Source: Xiphias gladius (Eukaryota > Chordata > Actinopteri > Istiophoriformes > Xiphiidae). From it: 64,000 nt of DNA. Positions 1-10,405 of this stretch are shown piece by piece. The first letter of the stretch is position 1. Every line of letters begins with the position of its first letter. The stretch spans positions 13,791,501 through 13,855,500 of the forward strand of contig NC_053419.1 of NCBI RefSeq assembly GCF_016859285.1. Reading direction: 5' to 3'. Made by a program: the position numbers and the translations under genes. The notes beneath the pieces are model-generated. The model did not search any database. It had not been told where the DNA came from and saw only the letters and a program-made list of their open reading frames with translations.

Positions 1-275
1 CAAATGATACATGAATGAATGCACAAAAAGTCCAAGGAAAGACGTTGCAAGAAATTCAAATCAGTGGAGCTGGTAAATTCGATCTTTCAATATTTTTAAT
101 CATATAAATTCATTTTTTAAAATGCTGTAAACTTTAAGTGCTTCTCAAAAACTAATTTGAATCTTTTTCTTAAATCACGGTATTGATCTTTGTGTCCTGT
201 CTAGATTTTAGCCAGTAATCTTTCTTTGTGCCCTAGAATCTTAGGGAACTATCACTTATCTCTTCCAGCGACTCA

Positions 276-306
<31 letters not shown>

Positions 307-327
307 TGTGTGTGTGTGCGTGTGCAT

Positions 328-388
<61 letters not shown>
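276..388. repeat. (TG)n microsatellite
   Basis: About 110 bases of nearly pure TG dinucleotides with a few interruptions (tgtttg near 302, tgcgtgtgcatg near 318-328). It explains the Val-Cys and Thr-His repeat frames on the two strands, which are not genes. Confidence 0.97.
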
Positions 389-390
<2 letters not shown>

Positions 391-1288
391 CGTGCTGAAC
401 TATACTGAATGTGAGTATGATTATATCTCTACTGTGTGAGATTAGAGGGAGAGGCACTGTAATCAGGTTACAGTGGTAGACCGAGAGGAAAAGATTCACT
501 GGATTAGATTAACAGTGTTTTAAACATCACGTTTAACCTACATATACACTGTATGGGAATTTTATATTTGAATAATCGATTGTTACAATTTTTGGTATGG
601 TATCAATATAGGTAGAGATGAATGTGTGAATGTTATAGGACTGTTGAATGGAAACACTGTGACAGGACCAGGAAAATGTGTAAAACTGGTTCCTTTTTTC
701 CGTACAAATTTTTTTTCAGACATGAGCGCGTAAAACATAAAGACATGTATGTGATTAAACACAACGTTTGATCAAAAGTGAAAAACACAAACAAAATTAA
801 CATTCATATGCTACGGTTATGCACTTCATCCCACCAGTGCAGCTTCAATCCCCAAACCTCCCAGCTGGTTTTAGGCTGTGGGGGAGGGGTCGCCTCCCAA
901 CAAGAGGAATTCTTGCTTTTGCCGTGCCATCTGCAAACCCAGTAATCCCTGGATTATGAAGTCTGGATTACAGACCATTTCTGCCAGTCCAGTGCATCGT
1001 GGCTTCCTCACATTAGATGCTAAACACACAAGAGTGTGCAGTCAAAGCTCACCATATATCACAGCACACTACTATATACCGTATACCATGAGATAAATCC
1101 AGATGCTTCACTACTGGTAGTCAACAACTGCAGAAGACCGTAACAGATGACGCCACAACATTCACAGCCTTTGTTCAGTAGGTGAGGAAATATTGGAAAG
1201 AGGACAATAATTTTCTTTGTAGATTTCTACAAATTTAGCATAATGAAATTATAGGAACCTTAAGAACCAGTGAATGTGTGACAAAAAG

Positions 1289-1293
1289 ACCCC

Positions 1294-1336
<43 letters not shown>
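1289..1336. repeat. (CA)n microsatellite
   Basis: An uninterrupted run of about 22 CA units preceded by a short C tract. Simple repeat in non-coding sequence. Confidence 0.95.
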
Positions 1337-1338
<2 letters not shown>

Positions 1339-1565
1339 CCTCAGGCTGCTATTCAGGATTTATGTCCAAGTTTTTCTCTAAATATGGTCATGTTTGACAT
1401 GTGCTTACACTGTCACAGCTCATCAGTTACATTAAGCTGGGTAACTGGAGCTGCTGGTTAGTTAAAACACTCCTCCCATCAAAGTCTGCTCAAGTAAACC
1501 CCACTAAACTGGACTGAACTAAATAAAACCATTTTCATCATTAATTCTAATTTACTGTAAAAATT

Positions 1566-1605
1566 AATAGATAGATAGATAGACAGATAGACAGATAGAG
1601 ACACT
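1566..1605. repeat. (GATA)n/(GACA)n tetranucleotide repeat
   Basis: Tandem agat units switch to mixed agac/agat units over about 40 bases. This is a common kind of fish tetranucleotide repeat. Confidence 0.9.
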
Positions 1606-4600
1606 ACAGATGAAACAGAGCTGAACCGGGGGCCTATAACACTGCACCTTACTGACTTCTTCGGGACAAGACTACATAGTGGAGACCTCTGCGTGGACGG
1701 TGAGTCCACATCTGTCTGTCACATCTGTCTGTCTCTCCCTGTGGACCATCTGGACCGCAGGGAGAGGACAGTTCATTACACGGCAGCGTGGCAAGACAAG
1801 CCCCCACCTAATGAAACAGCCCTGGCAGAGCTGTATTAAATCACACAGAACAGTAAGCGGCTCTGCAATCTGGACACTGCCCACGTCCCCGCAGTGGGTC
1901 AGTGGCACAGCAGACATCGCACAGTCAGTCATGCGGCAAGTTCACTACAGTATGGCAGCCAGGGTCCCTTTGTCAAATATTGTCACGGTTACACAAGTGA
2001 CATCACTGTCATGTGATCCATCAGATTTCTAGATACAAAATCAGTACGGAAAACTGTAGCAGTGAATAAATAACCAAAGACTGTACGATAAACCTCGTCG
2101 TGTGCTCACAATGTCCTCGGTTCAGCCTTTTTCACATGATCTGTGACTTGTGTAATCCAAATTTCATCTTTCCTGTTCTGACTGCGCGCCCTCCAACAAA
2201 GATGCTTTAGGACCGTGGCTTTCGGAAACTATGTTCAAAAAACAATTAATTCGATTGGACTTTAAACGGGACATTATCTTTTGATGCGTGCAAGCAAAGC
2301 CATTCAAGCTTTTCCTCAGTGAGGAAAATGAATGTAACATACAGAATGTGTACATTTAAAATATGAATTTTAATGTCATTTCAGTATATTGCAGTGTTTT
2401 TAACACAACGTTTGCTCAGCTCAACTACTTTAAATGCTTATACTTCAACTGACAATTTCAGCGCTTCATCTTCAACTGCAACTCCCATACAATATTTCAC
2501 ATGAAAACAACGGTTTATTTTAAACTCTTCACAACGCAGGGTAGCAATTTTGAGCTTGAGCAAACACATTTTATTTTCAGAAAATGTAGCCTTTTCTAGT
2601 TTCGATATATTTCTGTATTCTAAACACACAGATTACTCGGTAGATAAGAAAGATTTTCTGAGTCTCGGCAGAGTGAAACTTAATTAGCAAGGGACATTTT
2701 TCTCAGTCGTTCTGGTGTCTGTGGTCTTTGTCGGGCGCAGTGACCTGCCTGAGTTTAACAATGCACAAAACCTTAAGCACTAACCCAAACACAAGTTCAC
2801 GGTCAGAGGAACAAAAGCAGGAAACCGGTAACTGATGAATTTTATCAGGCAAAGGAAGGGAAAAGCGCTGCACCATTTCTACAGGTCGTCCTCTGAGTCC
2901 ACCGAACCTGCAGTAGAAACAGCAATGGAAGCATGCATGCTTCCACTACTAATGCATACACGGAGGCCCAGGCGCACAGACACCGGTGATTGCATTACCA
3001 AGTGGAAGGGGCTAGGGCTTTAAAAATATAACATGACTGCAGGGTTTAGAACCAGGGTTTACTTTTTTTTCTGCAGTGGAGGCCTTGTTAAAATGAAGGG
3101 TCAAAGTGTTCATGAATATAAAAAGTAACAAAAAAAATGATGTGCACTTTTTCAGCATAAATATTGACACAGCAGTGCGCACGAGAGTATTCACAGTACA
3201 CTGCTTTGAGGATACATGGCCTAATTGGCTAGCATTCGCTAACTACTGTATGTTCCCGTGATTCACACTGACCAGGTTAAAGGCAAGGGTGATGTTATGG
3301 CAGATGACTAGGGATGTCCTTTTGACTCAGTGTTACCAAGGTGGGGCTTAACGGAGCGTGGCACCCGTCCATCTCTGCTTTTGGAGGAAGGGAGTCACTC
3401 CAGCTGCAGATGCTGACTTGGCAGATATGCGGGACATCAAACAAGTTGTTGCCCATATCAGAAAAACTTCTATATTCACTGGCAGCCGACAAGACACAGA
3501 GTTTCGGCCAATTTTTCTCCTCAAAGAAAATGTTCCTTACTTCCTGCTTGAAGCTGATATGAATGGTCCTTAAGTCTACTGTATGGACTTCCATAAAAGG
3601 GGAAACTAAATTAGGGTGCTTGATACACTCACACGACAAGTTAACCTGCAGATGTTATAGCAAAATATTATACTGCTGGTCAGTTAGACGGTGAGGTTTT
3701 CAACTAAGATATTAACACACAATAGTTCGGGTGCCTTTAGAGCCAATGGGGTCAGAAAATTTTAACCTCTATTCTACTGGGCTGAGTTATAAGGCAATTT
3801 CAGATCAAAGCAACCCTCGTCCCACGAGACGCAGATTCACCACTCGTTCAGTCAATCATTTGCAGTGTACTGGTTCTGCTGGTTCGGCACTGCAGACCCA
3901 ATTAAGTGATCTCTTTTCAATCCATCGCGTCAGCAGGCCTTCAATTTTTTTGTTTTTTATCTTGAAGAGTATGGATGGAGTTCTATTCCTGAGGGCCCAA
4001 AGTCTCATCACTGCGGCAATTAGACAGCTGTCGAGTTGTCTAATGAATATTATTGTGACATATTTTTATGTTCCAGCGTGGTGAAAGCTCCAGCATATAT
4101 TAAAAGTACAATATAAATATTTATATTTATACATCAGATTCCTACAACTACATCTGCACAGACTAGACAGCCCCGAAGGAGAGAAACTCTAGAGTAACAG
4201 CGTCATTAAATGTGTTGATATACGGATCCTTAAGCCCATGATGTGGTATAAGACCACCATCTAAAAACTATAAAATGAATGTGTGTTCAATAGTGAAAGT
4301 CACTCCAGGGAGGTTAGAGTAAATATCTGCCCAGACTCCATTTTTCCCAGATGGGGGATCACATGGCATCAGTCAGAGGATCCTAATCCCACACTCCCAA
4401 TCTGGTGTCAGGTTTCAGGGGAGACGGTGCGTGGCTGGAGAACACAAGAGAAACTAGGACAGATATGGCTATGGAGGTCCAAGGTCAGTAGACGGGAAGA
4501 GAGCTAATGAGGTGGGAGCCTTCATTTAGTAAGTCGATAGTGGATATCTGAGAGTTTTTCATATTTAAATTAGGGTGCTATAATATCTGACACTGATCTG

Positions 4601-5448
4601 CTTAATTTTGTCCCTTTTTATGTAGCTCTTGATGAAGGCCCACATACAGTAAGTAAAGGCTTTGAAATACCATCAGTCAGACATACCTATAGTCATCATT
4701 TAAATTGGATTCTAGGGTATTATAGGATCATTTTATTTAATTTTTTCTTGCATGCCAGTGTTGGCATGAGTGGGGTCTCACAAATAGGTCAAAATAAGGA
4801 GGCACTTTTACCAAATGTTGCATGGAAATGTGAAGTTCGATCAGATCGTGACACAAACTTGAAAAAAAACAAAACAAATAAATTTACAGGCTTTTGCAGA
4901 GGTTGTGTTTGATTTCCTCCAGCTAAATTTATGACACATGGGGGTCGAAATGACACGCTGATTCATGCTGATGATCCCCTAAACTGTGCTCACACCGAGT
5001 CCTCGGGGTGCACCGGGTGGGCAGGCACCCAGACTAGCCCAGACCGTGAGCCGACCAGGTCAGATGTTAGCCGCCCCTGGCGGGTCTGCCTTCAGAGTGA
5101 AGTCGGTGAAGAAGAGGAAGAGGAAGAAGGAATTGGTGCTCTGTTTCTTAAACAGCTTCAAGCCTGGTCTTTGAGCACTTTTTTAAAAAATTAATTAAGG
5201 GGATGAACTAAAAATCAATAATCAGAATAAAACTGTGGGGTCGATATTAGTGGATGTTTAGGGATGGCAGAGAAGAAGGTACATTTTATGGTCCCAAAAT
5301 TTAAATCCAGACATATTTGAATGGAGATAGCTGACGCCTGATGGTTGATGATGGATGTCTGGATGAAATAGATGGGCATGGGCTCTCCTCCGTGGAGACA
5401 ACCAGCAGCGGGCGTCACCAACTTTTTCACTCATCGGGTCGCACTTAC

Positions 5449-5552
5449 GTGAAGACGAAGAACAGGGAGGTAGAGCCGACCAGGAGGCAGGCGGCCGTGC
5501 ACACCGGGATGAAGGCGCCGGGCTTCGGCGAGTCGCCGCCGCCGGCGGGCAT
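5449..5552 (-). CDS. zdhhc8: First coding exon of a DHHC palmitoyltransferase, ZDHHC8-like (partial gene)
   Basis: Partial minus-strand gene. The exon opens at the ATG at 5550-5552 and codes for 34 residues plus two bases of the next codon, then meets a consensus donor (GTAAGT). The peptide begins MPAGGGDSPKPGAFIPV and continues into the first membrane segment with VGSTSLFFVFT. ZDHHC8 and ZDHHC5 share this start pattern: a short KP-containing leader, then a helix ending FFxFT just before the exon junction. The VGSxxLFFVFT wording is closer to ZDHHC8. These enzymes are multi-pass membrane proteins that S-acylate substrate cysteines through a DHHC cysteine-rich domain. That domain is outside the window, so activity cannot be judged here. 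The surrounding DNA is CpG-rich, as expected at a housekeeping 5' end. ZDHHC5 is the main alternative. Confidence 0.68.
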
Positions 5553-5858
5553 CCTGTCCTCTGCACACTCACCAGCGTCTCATCCTAAACCAAAGCGGCC
5601 GCGGACGTCGACGGACGGAGCCTCGTTGCTTGGCCTGTGTATATTTCGGACAAAGCCCTTCATAAACCACAGAGCGCTGGAAAACGAGACTCATAGTCGA
5701 CCAGGAGCCCGCAGCTCCGCGCACAGTCCGCCCCGTCTGTCCCGGCACGCCAGCAGCGCACGGATGCCGCCTCTGGTTTATCCCAAAGGTGGAGCTTTTA
5801 CTCATGAATGACGTGAGGCACCACTACACCACAGCGAGACCCCCTTCTGTGATCTGAG

Positions 5859-5859
5859 G

Positions 5860-5894
<35 letters not shown>
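5859..5894. repeat. (CA)n microsatellite
   Basis: About 18 CA units upstream of the zdhhc8-like first exon. Confidence 0.95.
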
Positions 5895-5897
<3 letters not shown>

Positions 5898-6519
5898 AAA
5901 AAAGCTGAATAAAGTGTAGGTTTTCCTCTGTTATTTCTCGCCGCCCCACTAAATTTGTCAAACGCGACCACTCCTGTTCATGTTCGTAGGAAGTTATCAA
6001 TAGCGTGCGAAATCTGATCGTCGCAAAAACGACCCGACGAGTGTCGCACCAAACATTTTATGAACTGATGATTCCCGTCCACACGCGTCTCGACACGACC
6101 GGGGCACAACTTGGGTACCACTTACTAGTAAAAGCACCCTCTAGTTGCTCCCTGTGGCCGTAGCAGTGGTCAGTAAAAACATTTACTAATGCTTCGCAGC
6201 GCAGTTACGGCGAACAGCCTTCGGGTTGCCAGGTCGTGGGAAAAAAAAAAATCCTCCCTCGCGCATCCCACTCGCCTCGTCCTTTAGTGGAACCTCGAAT
6301 CCATCAGGAGACACAAACAGACTGCCGGCCCGCTTACCACCTGGACGAGGTCTGCGCAGCTTCTGGGCCAAAATCCATCTATTAACAACCTTGTTAACAG
6401 TCACAACCGCGCACTGGGTGGGCTTTTCCCACAGTGAGAAATCCATGAGCATTACCCCTGAGGAGGAAAGAGGAACGAAAAGTTCCGCTGGCATTAGGCA
6501 GCCGCCGCTTACAATAAAA

Positions 6520-6534
6520 GGGGGGGGGGGGGGG
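6520..6534. repeat. Homopolymer G tract (15 G)
   Basis: Fifteen consecutive G residues in the CpG-rich interval between the zdhhc8-like gene and the receptor gene. The length may be affected by sequencing error. Confidence 0.9.
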
Positions 6535-7052
6535 ACGCGAGCACCTTAAGAAACTGCAATCGGACGGTGGGCTGCAGTGTTTAGTGAACTCCTCGGGACA
6601 AAACAGCTGAGGGAAAAATCCCAAAATGTGCGTTGCCACTGGGCTGTGAAATCGAGTGTTGCTGCATGGAGAATAAATGGGGCGCTCACTTTGTGCAGCT
6701 GTGTGCTGCTGAGTTGATTTCTCCCAACCTCAGAGGAGAGCTGGACCGAAAATAAAGATCTCATTTGCATGCAGGAACTCGGACAAAAATGTAATGGGTC
6801 AACAGGAGAGTCAGCGCCCCAATTCAGTGTCTGTTTTTTTTTTCTCCAGACTCGGAATGGGGGCGAAAGAGGCAATAACTGCTCCAGAGCAGAGGAATAA
6901 CAATGATGAAATAAAATAAATATGAGCACTCAGATTTAGTCAGGGGAAGCTACTTGGGGGACATCTCAGTGGGACTACATGATTAAGGCTCCACGAGGGA
7001 AAACAATATGATAAGACATCAAATGTCATTGGGTTGGGCCTCATACCCTCCT

Positions 7053-7111
7053 CTATAAATGTCAAAAGACCAAAGCATCCAACATTAAAACCTGGGGAAA
7101 CTGTATATAAA
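7053..7111 (+). promoter_or_regulatory. Two TATA-like boxes upstream of the receptor gene
   Basis: A ctataaat box lies at 7053-7060 and a tatataaa box at 7104-7111. Initiation about 30 bases downstream of the first would give a leader of some 55 bases before the ATG at 7141. The second would place initiation almost on the ATG, so the first is the better candidate. This is inference from spacing only. Confidence 0.4.
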
Positions 7112-7140
7112 GTGTGGTTGTCACCTCATATTGTGAAACA

Positions 7141-8271
7141 ATGGATGCAGAAGAGTTGATTGAGTCCATCATCAGGGCTCTCATGTTTCTCACAGGGATC
7201 CTGGGAAACAACTGGCTGGCTATACGCTCCCTGCCCAGGCAGAAATCTGGCATCCGCACCAACGAGGTCCTTTTCATCAACCTGGCGGTCTCCAACCTCA
7301 TCACCAGCTACCTGGTGGACCTGCCTGACACCATTGCAGATTTTGCCGGCCGATGGTTCCTGGGGGAAACCTTCTGCGGTGTGTTTCGTTTTTGTTCTGA
7401 CCTCTCCGAAACCAGCAGCATCTACACGACCTTCTTCATCAGCGCTTTCTGGCACCAGAAGCTGGTCGGGTCCCTGAAACGTGGGGGAGCACCGGTGCGG
7501 CTGGACAGCCTGTGTCTGGTGGGCTGTCTGCTGGCCGGGAGCTGGATGGTGGCTGTGGCCTTCAGCATCCCACATTTTTTCTTTGTCGTAGTTGAGGGAG
7601 GAAACGACAGCCATGAGGACTGTGTAGACATCTTTCCTAACGCATTTGCCAGGCAAACCTACGACACCTTTTATTTAACCCTGGCTAATGCGCTCCCCGT
7701 TGCTGGGATTGTATTTGCCAGTGTCCAAATTGTCATCACTCTGCTTCAAAACCAGCGACGCATAAAGGCTCATAACTCTGACGCCACCAGGGAAAGTGTT
7801 CGAGATGAAAACAGAAATGATGAGAGCTCTGTCAGCATGGATGCTGGACCAGGCACCTCAAAAGATCGCAAAGATTCTGCATCCCGGAACATTTATACGG
7901 GCATAGCTGCTTCCCACTGTCCAAACGGGGGCATGTCTGGTCACAGTTCCCACAGTTCTCCCATCAACAGGGGAACTAACACCGACGGCAGAGTTGGAGC
8001 TCAACCAGGTCTTTCTCGGCCCAGCCAGATGCTAACTAAGCCCAGTACGAGCACAAGCACTCAGGTGAGGGCAGCCAAGAGTGTGGTGGCTGTGGCCAGC
8101 GTATTCCTGGTCTGCTGGCTGACTCATCTGTTTCTGCGCATCACCAACAGCATCCACACCTCCTCAATAATGGTGGAGGTGGCCAGCTATATTGCAGCCT
8201 CCTACACCTGCATCATCCCCTACATATTCCTGCATGGAGTGAAAAAGCTTTCTTGCTCATGTAAAAGGTAG
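7141..8271 (+). CDS. Intronless seven-transmembrane receptor, ORA/V1R-like olfactory receptor class A
   Basis: A 376-residue single-exon reading frame. The first ATG is at 7141, and an in-frame stop (TAA) lies at 7108-7110. A GTG codon at 7114 could extend the frame but is not a plausible eukaryotic start. The N-terminus is very short and leads straight into TM1 (about 8-30, with GILGN). Then come TM2 (42-62, NLAVSN), TM3 (80-103, with Cys79 at its start and no DRY motif), TM4 (121-143), a second extracellular loop with Cys161 and an N-glycosylation site at Asn155, TM5 (175-202), TM6 (310-333), and TM7 (344-365, ending in IIPYIFLHGVKKL). A minimal N-terminus, no DRY, no introns and this TM7 ending fit the teleost ORA family, homologous to mammalian V1R vomeronasal receptors. 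Such receptors sit in olfactory sensory neuron membranes and are thought to signal through G proteins. I cannot assign the ORA subtype. The third intracellular loop is about 107 residues, Ser/Thr/Asn-rich and unusually long. Confidence 0.75.
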   Translation: MDAEELIESIIRALMFLTGILGNNWLAIRSLPRQKSGIRTNEVLFINLAVSNLITSYLVDLPDTIADFAGRWFLGETFCGVFRFCSDLSETSSIYTTFFISAFWHQKLVGSLKRGGAPVRLDSLCLVGCLLAGSWMVAVAFSIPHFFFVVVEGGNDSHEDCVDIFPNAFARQTYDTFYLTLANALPVAGIVFASVQIVITLLQNQRRIKAHNSDATRESVRDENRNDESSVSMDAGPGTSKDRKDSASRNIYTGIAASHCPNGGMSGHSSHSSPINRGTNTDGRVGAQPGLSRPSQMLTKPSTSTSTQVRAAKSVVAVASVFLVCWLTHLFLRITNSIHTSSIMVEVASYIAASYTCIIPYIFLHGVKKLSCSCKR

Positions 8272-8909
8272 AAATGTGTACACTGCATCCACTTTATACT
8301 CAGTGTAGTGTTTCTCTAATCTAATATTCAAGTGGTCTCAAAACTACTATTTGTCTCTCATATCCAGTCAGAAAGCCCCAAAAGCCTAAAAAGAAAACTA
8401 AACGTGAGAGCGCTTTATTGTCAGGGTTAAACAGCTTTGAAGTGTTCTGTCTAGTGATCTCAGGCTGAAAGGCTCATCTTTTAATGTCATCTTTTAATAT
8501 CAGACATTGCTAAGCTTACTAACATTTTTATTCTATTTGCTGTTTTCCCAACATGAATACATATAATCATACATTTATTACAAAAATGAAATATTGTTTG
8601 CGTTGCTTTTCACATAATTTTATTGTTTTATCATTTGTTCAGTATTTTACTTCTCAACTATGAAATCCCTTGTAACTTTATTTTGAAAAAAAGCTATGTA
8701 AAATAAAATGTATTATAATTATGAAGCAAAAAAGTAAGACGTTTGTGGAGTATGTAACATTATAATGTTGCTGCTCACACTGTGGATTCTAACAGCACAA
8801 ACCTAAATTTACTCTTCTTGTATTTTGTAAAGTGACTTGCTTCGTGAATTTAAATGTTTTTCTTGTTAAGAATGTAAAGTGAGCAGGAGCATAATGATGT
8901 TCACTTTAT
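8272..8909 (+). other. 3' UTR of the receptor gene and flank
   Basis: AT-rich sequence after the receptor stop codon. An AATAAA signal near 8701-8706 is the likely polyadenylation site. Nothing else coding is visible before the repeat that begins near 8910. Confidence 0.5.
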
Positions 8910-9150
8910 TACCTCCGCCACGGAGGTTCTGTTCTCACCCGTCGCTCTTTTGTTGGTTTGTTTATTTGTCAGAAGGGTTACGCAAAAAGTACTAAACTGA
9001 TTCAGACCGAGCGTGGTGGAGGGATGGTGCAGGGGCCCGGGGGTAAATCTGGATTGTTTAGTATGAATTTCAGTTTTTTTTTTTTCCTCTGAAGGCTGGT
9101 GTATGTTGTTTGACATTGGCCTAGGCAGAGGTCTGCACTCTACTGAGTGC
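8910..9150. mobile_element. Short non-autonomous repeat with inverted ends (acctccgcc element)
   Basis: The left end reads acctccgccacggaggt and the right end contains ggcagaggt (9124-9132), which is complementary to the start with one mismatch. Between them is non-coding sequence of a type I recognise as widely dispersed in fish genomes, including the phrases tttgttggtttgtttatttgtcag, acgcaaaaagtac and ggtggagggatgg. No transposase is present. I infer an old, immobile copy of a high-copy non-autonomous element and cannot name the family with certainty. Confidence 0.6.
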
Positions 9151-10405
9151 ATTTTGTGCAAGTTTACTGACTCACTGCTAAAATTAAGAGATATATCAAC
9201 CCAGCATCAGGCCAAAATCATTTTATTTTTCATGAGGCTAAAAATCAAACATAATTGTATACTAGAGTGCACACCTAATTGGAGAAAAAGACCTTTAGCA
9301 ATTACTGCCCTGTTTATGATGACTGTAAGAAACCCAGAGTGCTGTTTTCAAATTAAAGATAATTACGTAAACACAATCAGTGACGACATGAGGGTCCATT
9401 ATTGGACTCCCTCTGCAGTGTCACATTATCAACACTCAGCAATTAAATCCTCCTTTCTGCTGAAATTATTTATAAAAATTTTACACAAAATTATACCTAA
9501 GAAGAGGAGTTTGTTGGTTCACAGATGACAAGTAGTAGCTGTGTAGTGTTGTCAAAACATCCTTATACACAAAAGCAATGACAAGTTTTATTTCTTTATA
9601 AAAATGTTTTATCAGTTTCTTTCCAAACGCAAAGTAGCACCGTGAACTACACTGTTTAAAAAATTGATCTACATTCAAAACAATCACAAAAGCACTCATT
9701 CACAACAGCACTGTTAAATTTATCAGCCACGTAGACAAACTGCTCACTGTAAATAATACATAGGAAAATAATGTCTAAGTGTGTGAATGACCTTTGGCAG
9801 AAGGGACAACATTATGGCCAAGTTATGTACATAATTACAACATCCAACACTGTGATGAAAAGGCGTTAGTCAGGTATATTTACTTGTGTAAAGTGTATTC
9901 ATATGAAAATATCCCGAATCAATCGTCATTTAGTGCATCTTCAAAATAGGATTGCTAACCTGTAAAATTCAGAGGGATTTCATGTTTTTTTTCTATAAAC
10001 ACAGCTAACTCAAATAACTTGTTATTTTTTGATATCTGATCTAGCTATTTGCACATAATGCAAATAACCAACAGCAACTTGCTTTCCAAAGTTGTATTTC
10101 AGCATAACGTTTAAACCTGTAACAAAATGCATCAAATAAGTTATAAAATGTGTCTTTTCGGTCTCCCTCATCCTAACCCAAAAACTATCAACTGCTTCCA
10201 CCGTCCCTTAACAACAAAACCTTGCCAAGCTGTAACACAACAGACTAAAGAGAAAGAGGCAAACTCTACAGTGGAATATGATCATCATGTTGTGTGTGCT
10301 GATAATGTAATCACACTTTTTAAATCAGCTGTTAAATTAAGGCCAACAGTGTGACATCCAAAGGTCACCTGTCACTTGTCCTGATGAAAGATGTTACTAG
10401 TGACG
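9151..10405. other. Intergenic sequence and nup155 3' UTR
   Basis: AT-rich, with no recognisable protein coding. Reverse-complement AATAAA signals (tttatt on the plus strand, for example near 9576) could end the minus-strand nup155 transcript. The 141-codon plus-strand frame across 9103-9528 begins inside the repeat and has no family resemblance, so I do not call it. Confidence 0.45.

Larger units (their letters stand above)
1..5448. other. Non-coding stretch, probably intron 1 of the zdhhc8-like gene
   Basis: I see no exon here on either strand. Open frames are short, lack family resemblance and mostly run through simple repeats. The first coding exon of a minus-strand palmitoyltransferase ends with a consensus splice donor at about 5443-5448. 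No sequence coding for its conserved second exon (the stretch leading to the MDPG motif) is visible, so the most economical reading is a first intron of more than 5.4 kb running off the left edge. It contains a TG tract (276-388), a CA tract (1291-1336) and a GATA/GACA-type tract (1568-1605). The rest is AT-rich unique-looking sequence. Confidence 0.5.
5553..6545 (-). promoter_or_regulatory. CpG-rich 5' UTR and promoter region of the zdhhc8-like gene
   Basis: Upstream of the zdhhc8-like ATG, GC and CpG content rise sharply compared with the AT-rich flanks (for example 5450-5780 and 5940-6110). This fits a CpG-island promoter. No TATA box is evident in minus-strand sense. A CA microsatellite (5859-5894) and a 15-base G run (6520-6534) lie inside. 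The transcription start cannot be fixed from sequence alone. Open frames here on both strands look like by-products of GC richness. Confidence 0.5.

Noticed and set aside
226-499. Open frames rich in Val-Cys or Thr-His on both strands
   Set aside because: They are translations of the TG microsatellite.
5341-5811. 156-codon plus-strand frame antisense to the zdhhc8-like exon
   Set aside because: It is open because of high GC. The minus strand has the recognisable peptide, ATG and splice donor.
7114-7140. N-terminal extension of the receptor by nine residues
   Set aside because: The extended frame begins at a GTG codon, preceded by a stop at 7108-7110. The first ATG is at 7141 and already leads directly into TM1.
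9103-9528. 141-codon plus-strand frame
   Set aside because: It begins at a non-ATG codon inside a dispersed repeat, and its composition is like random AT-rich sequence.
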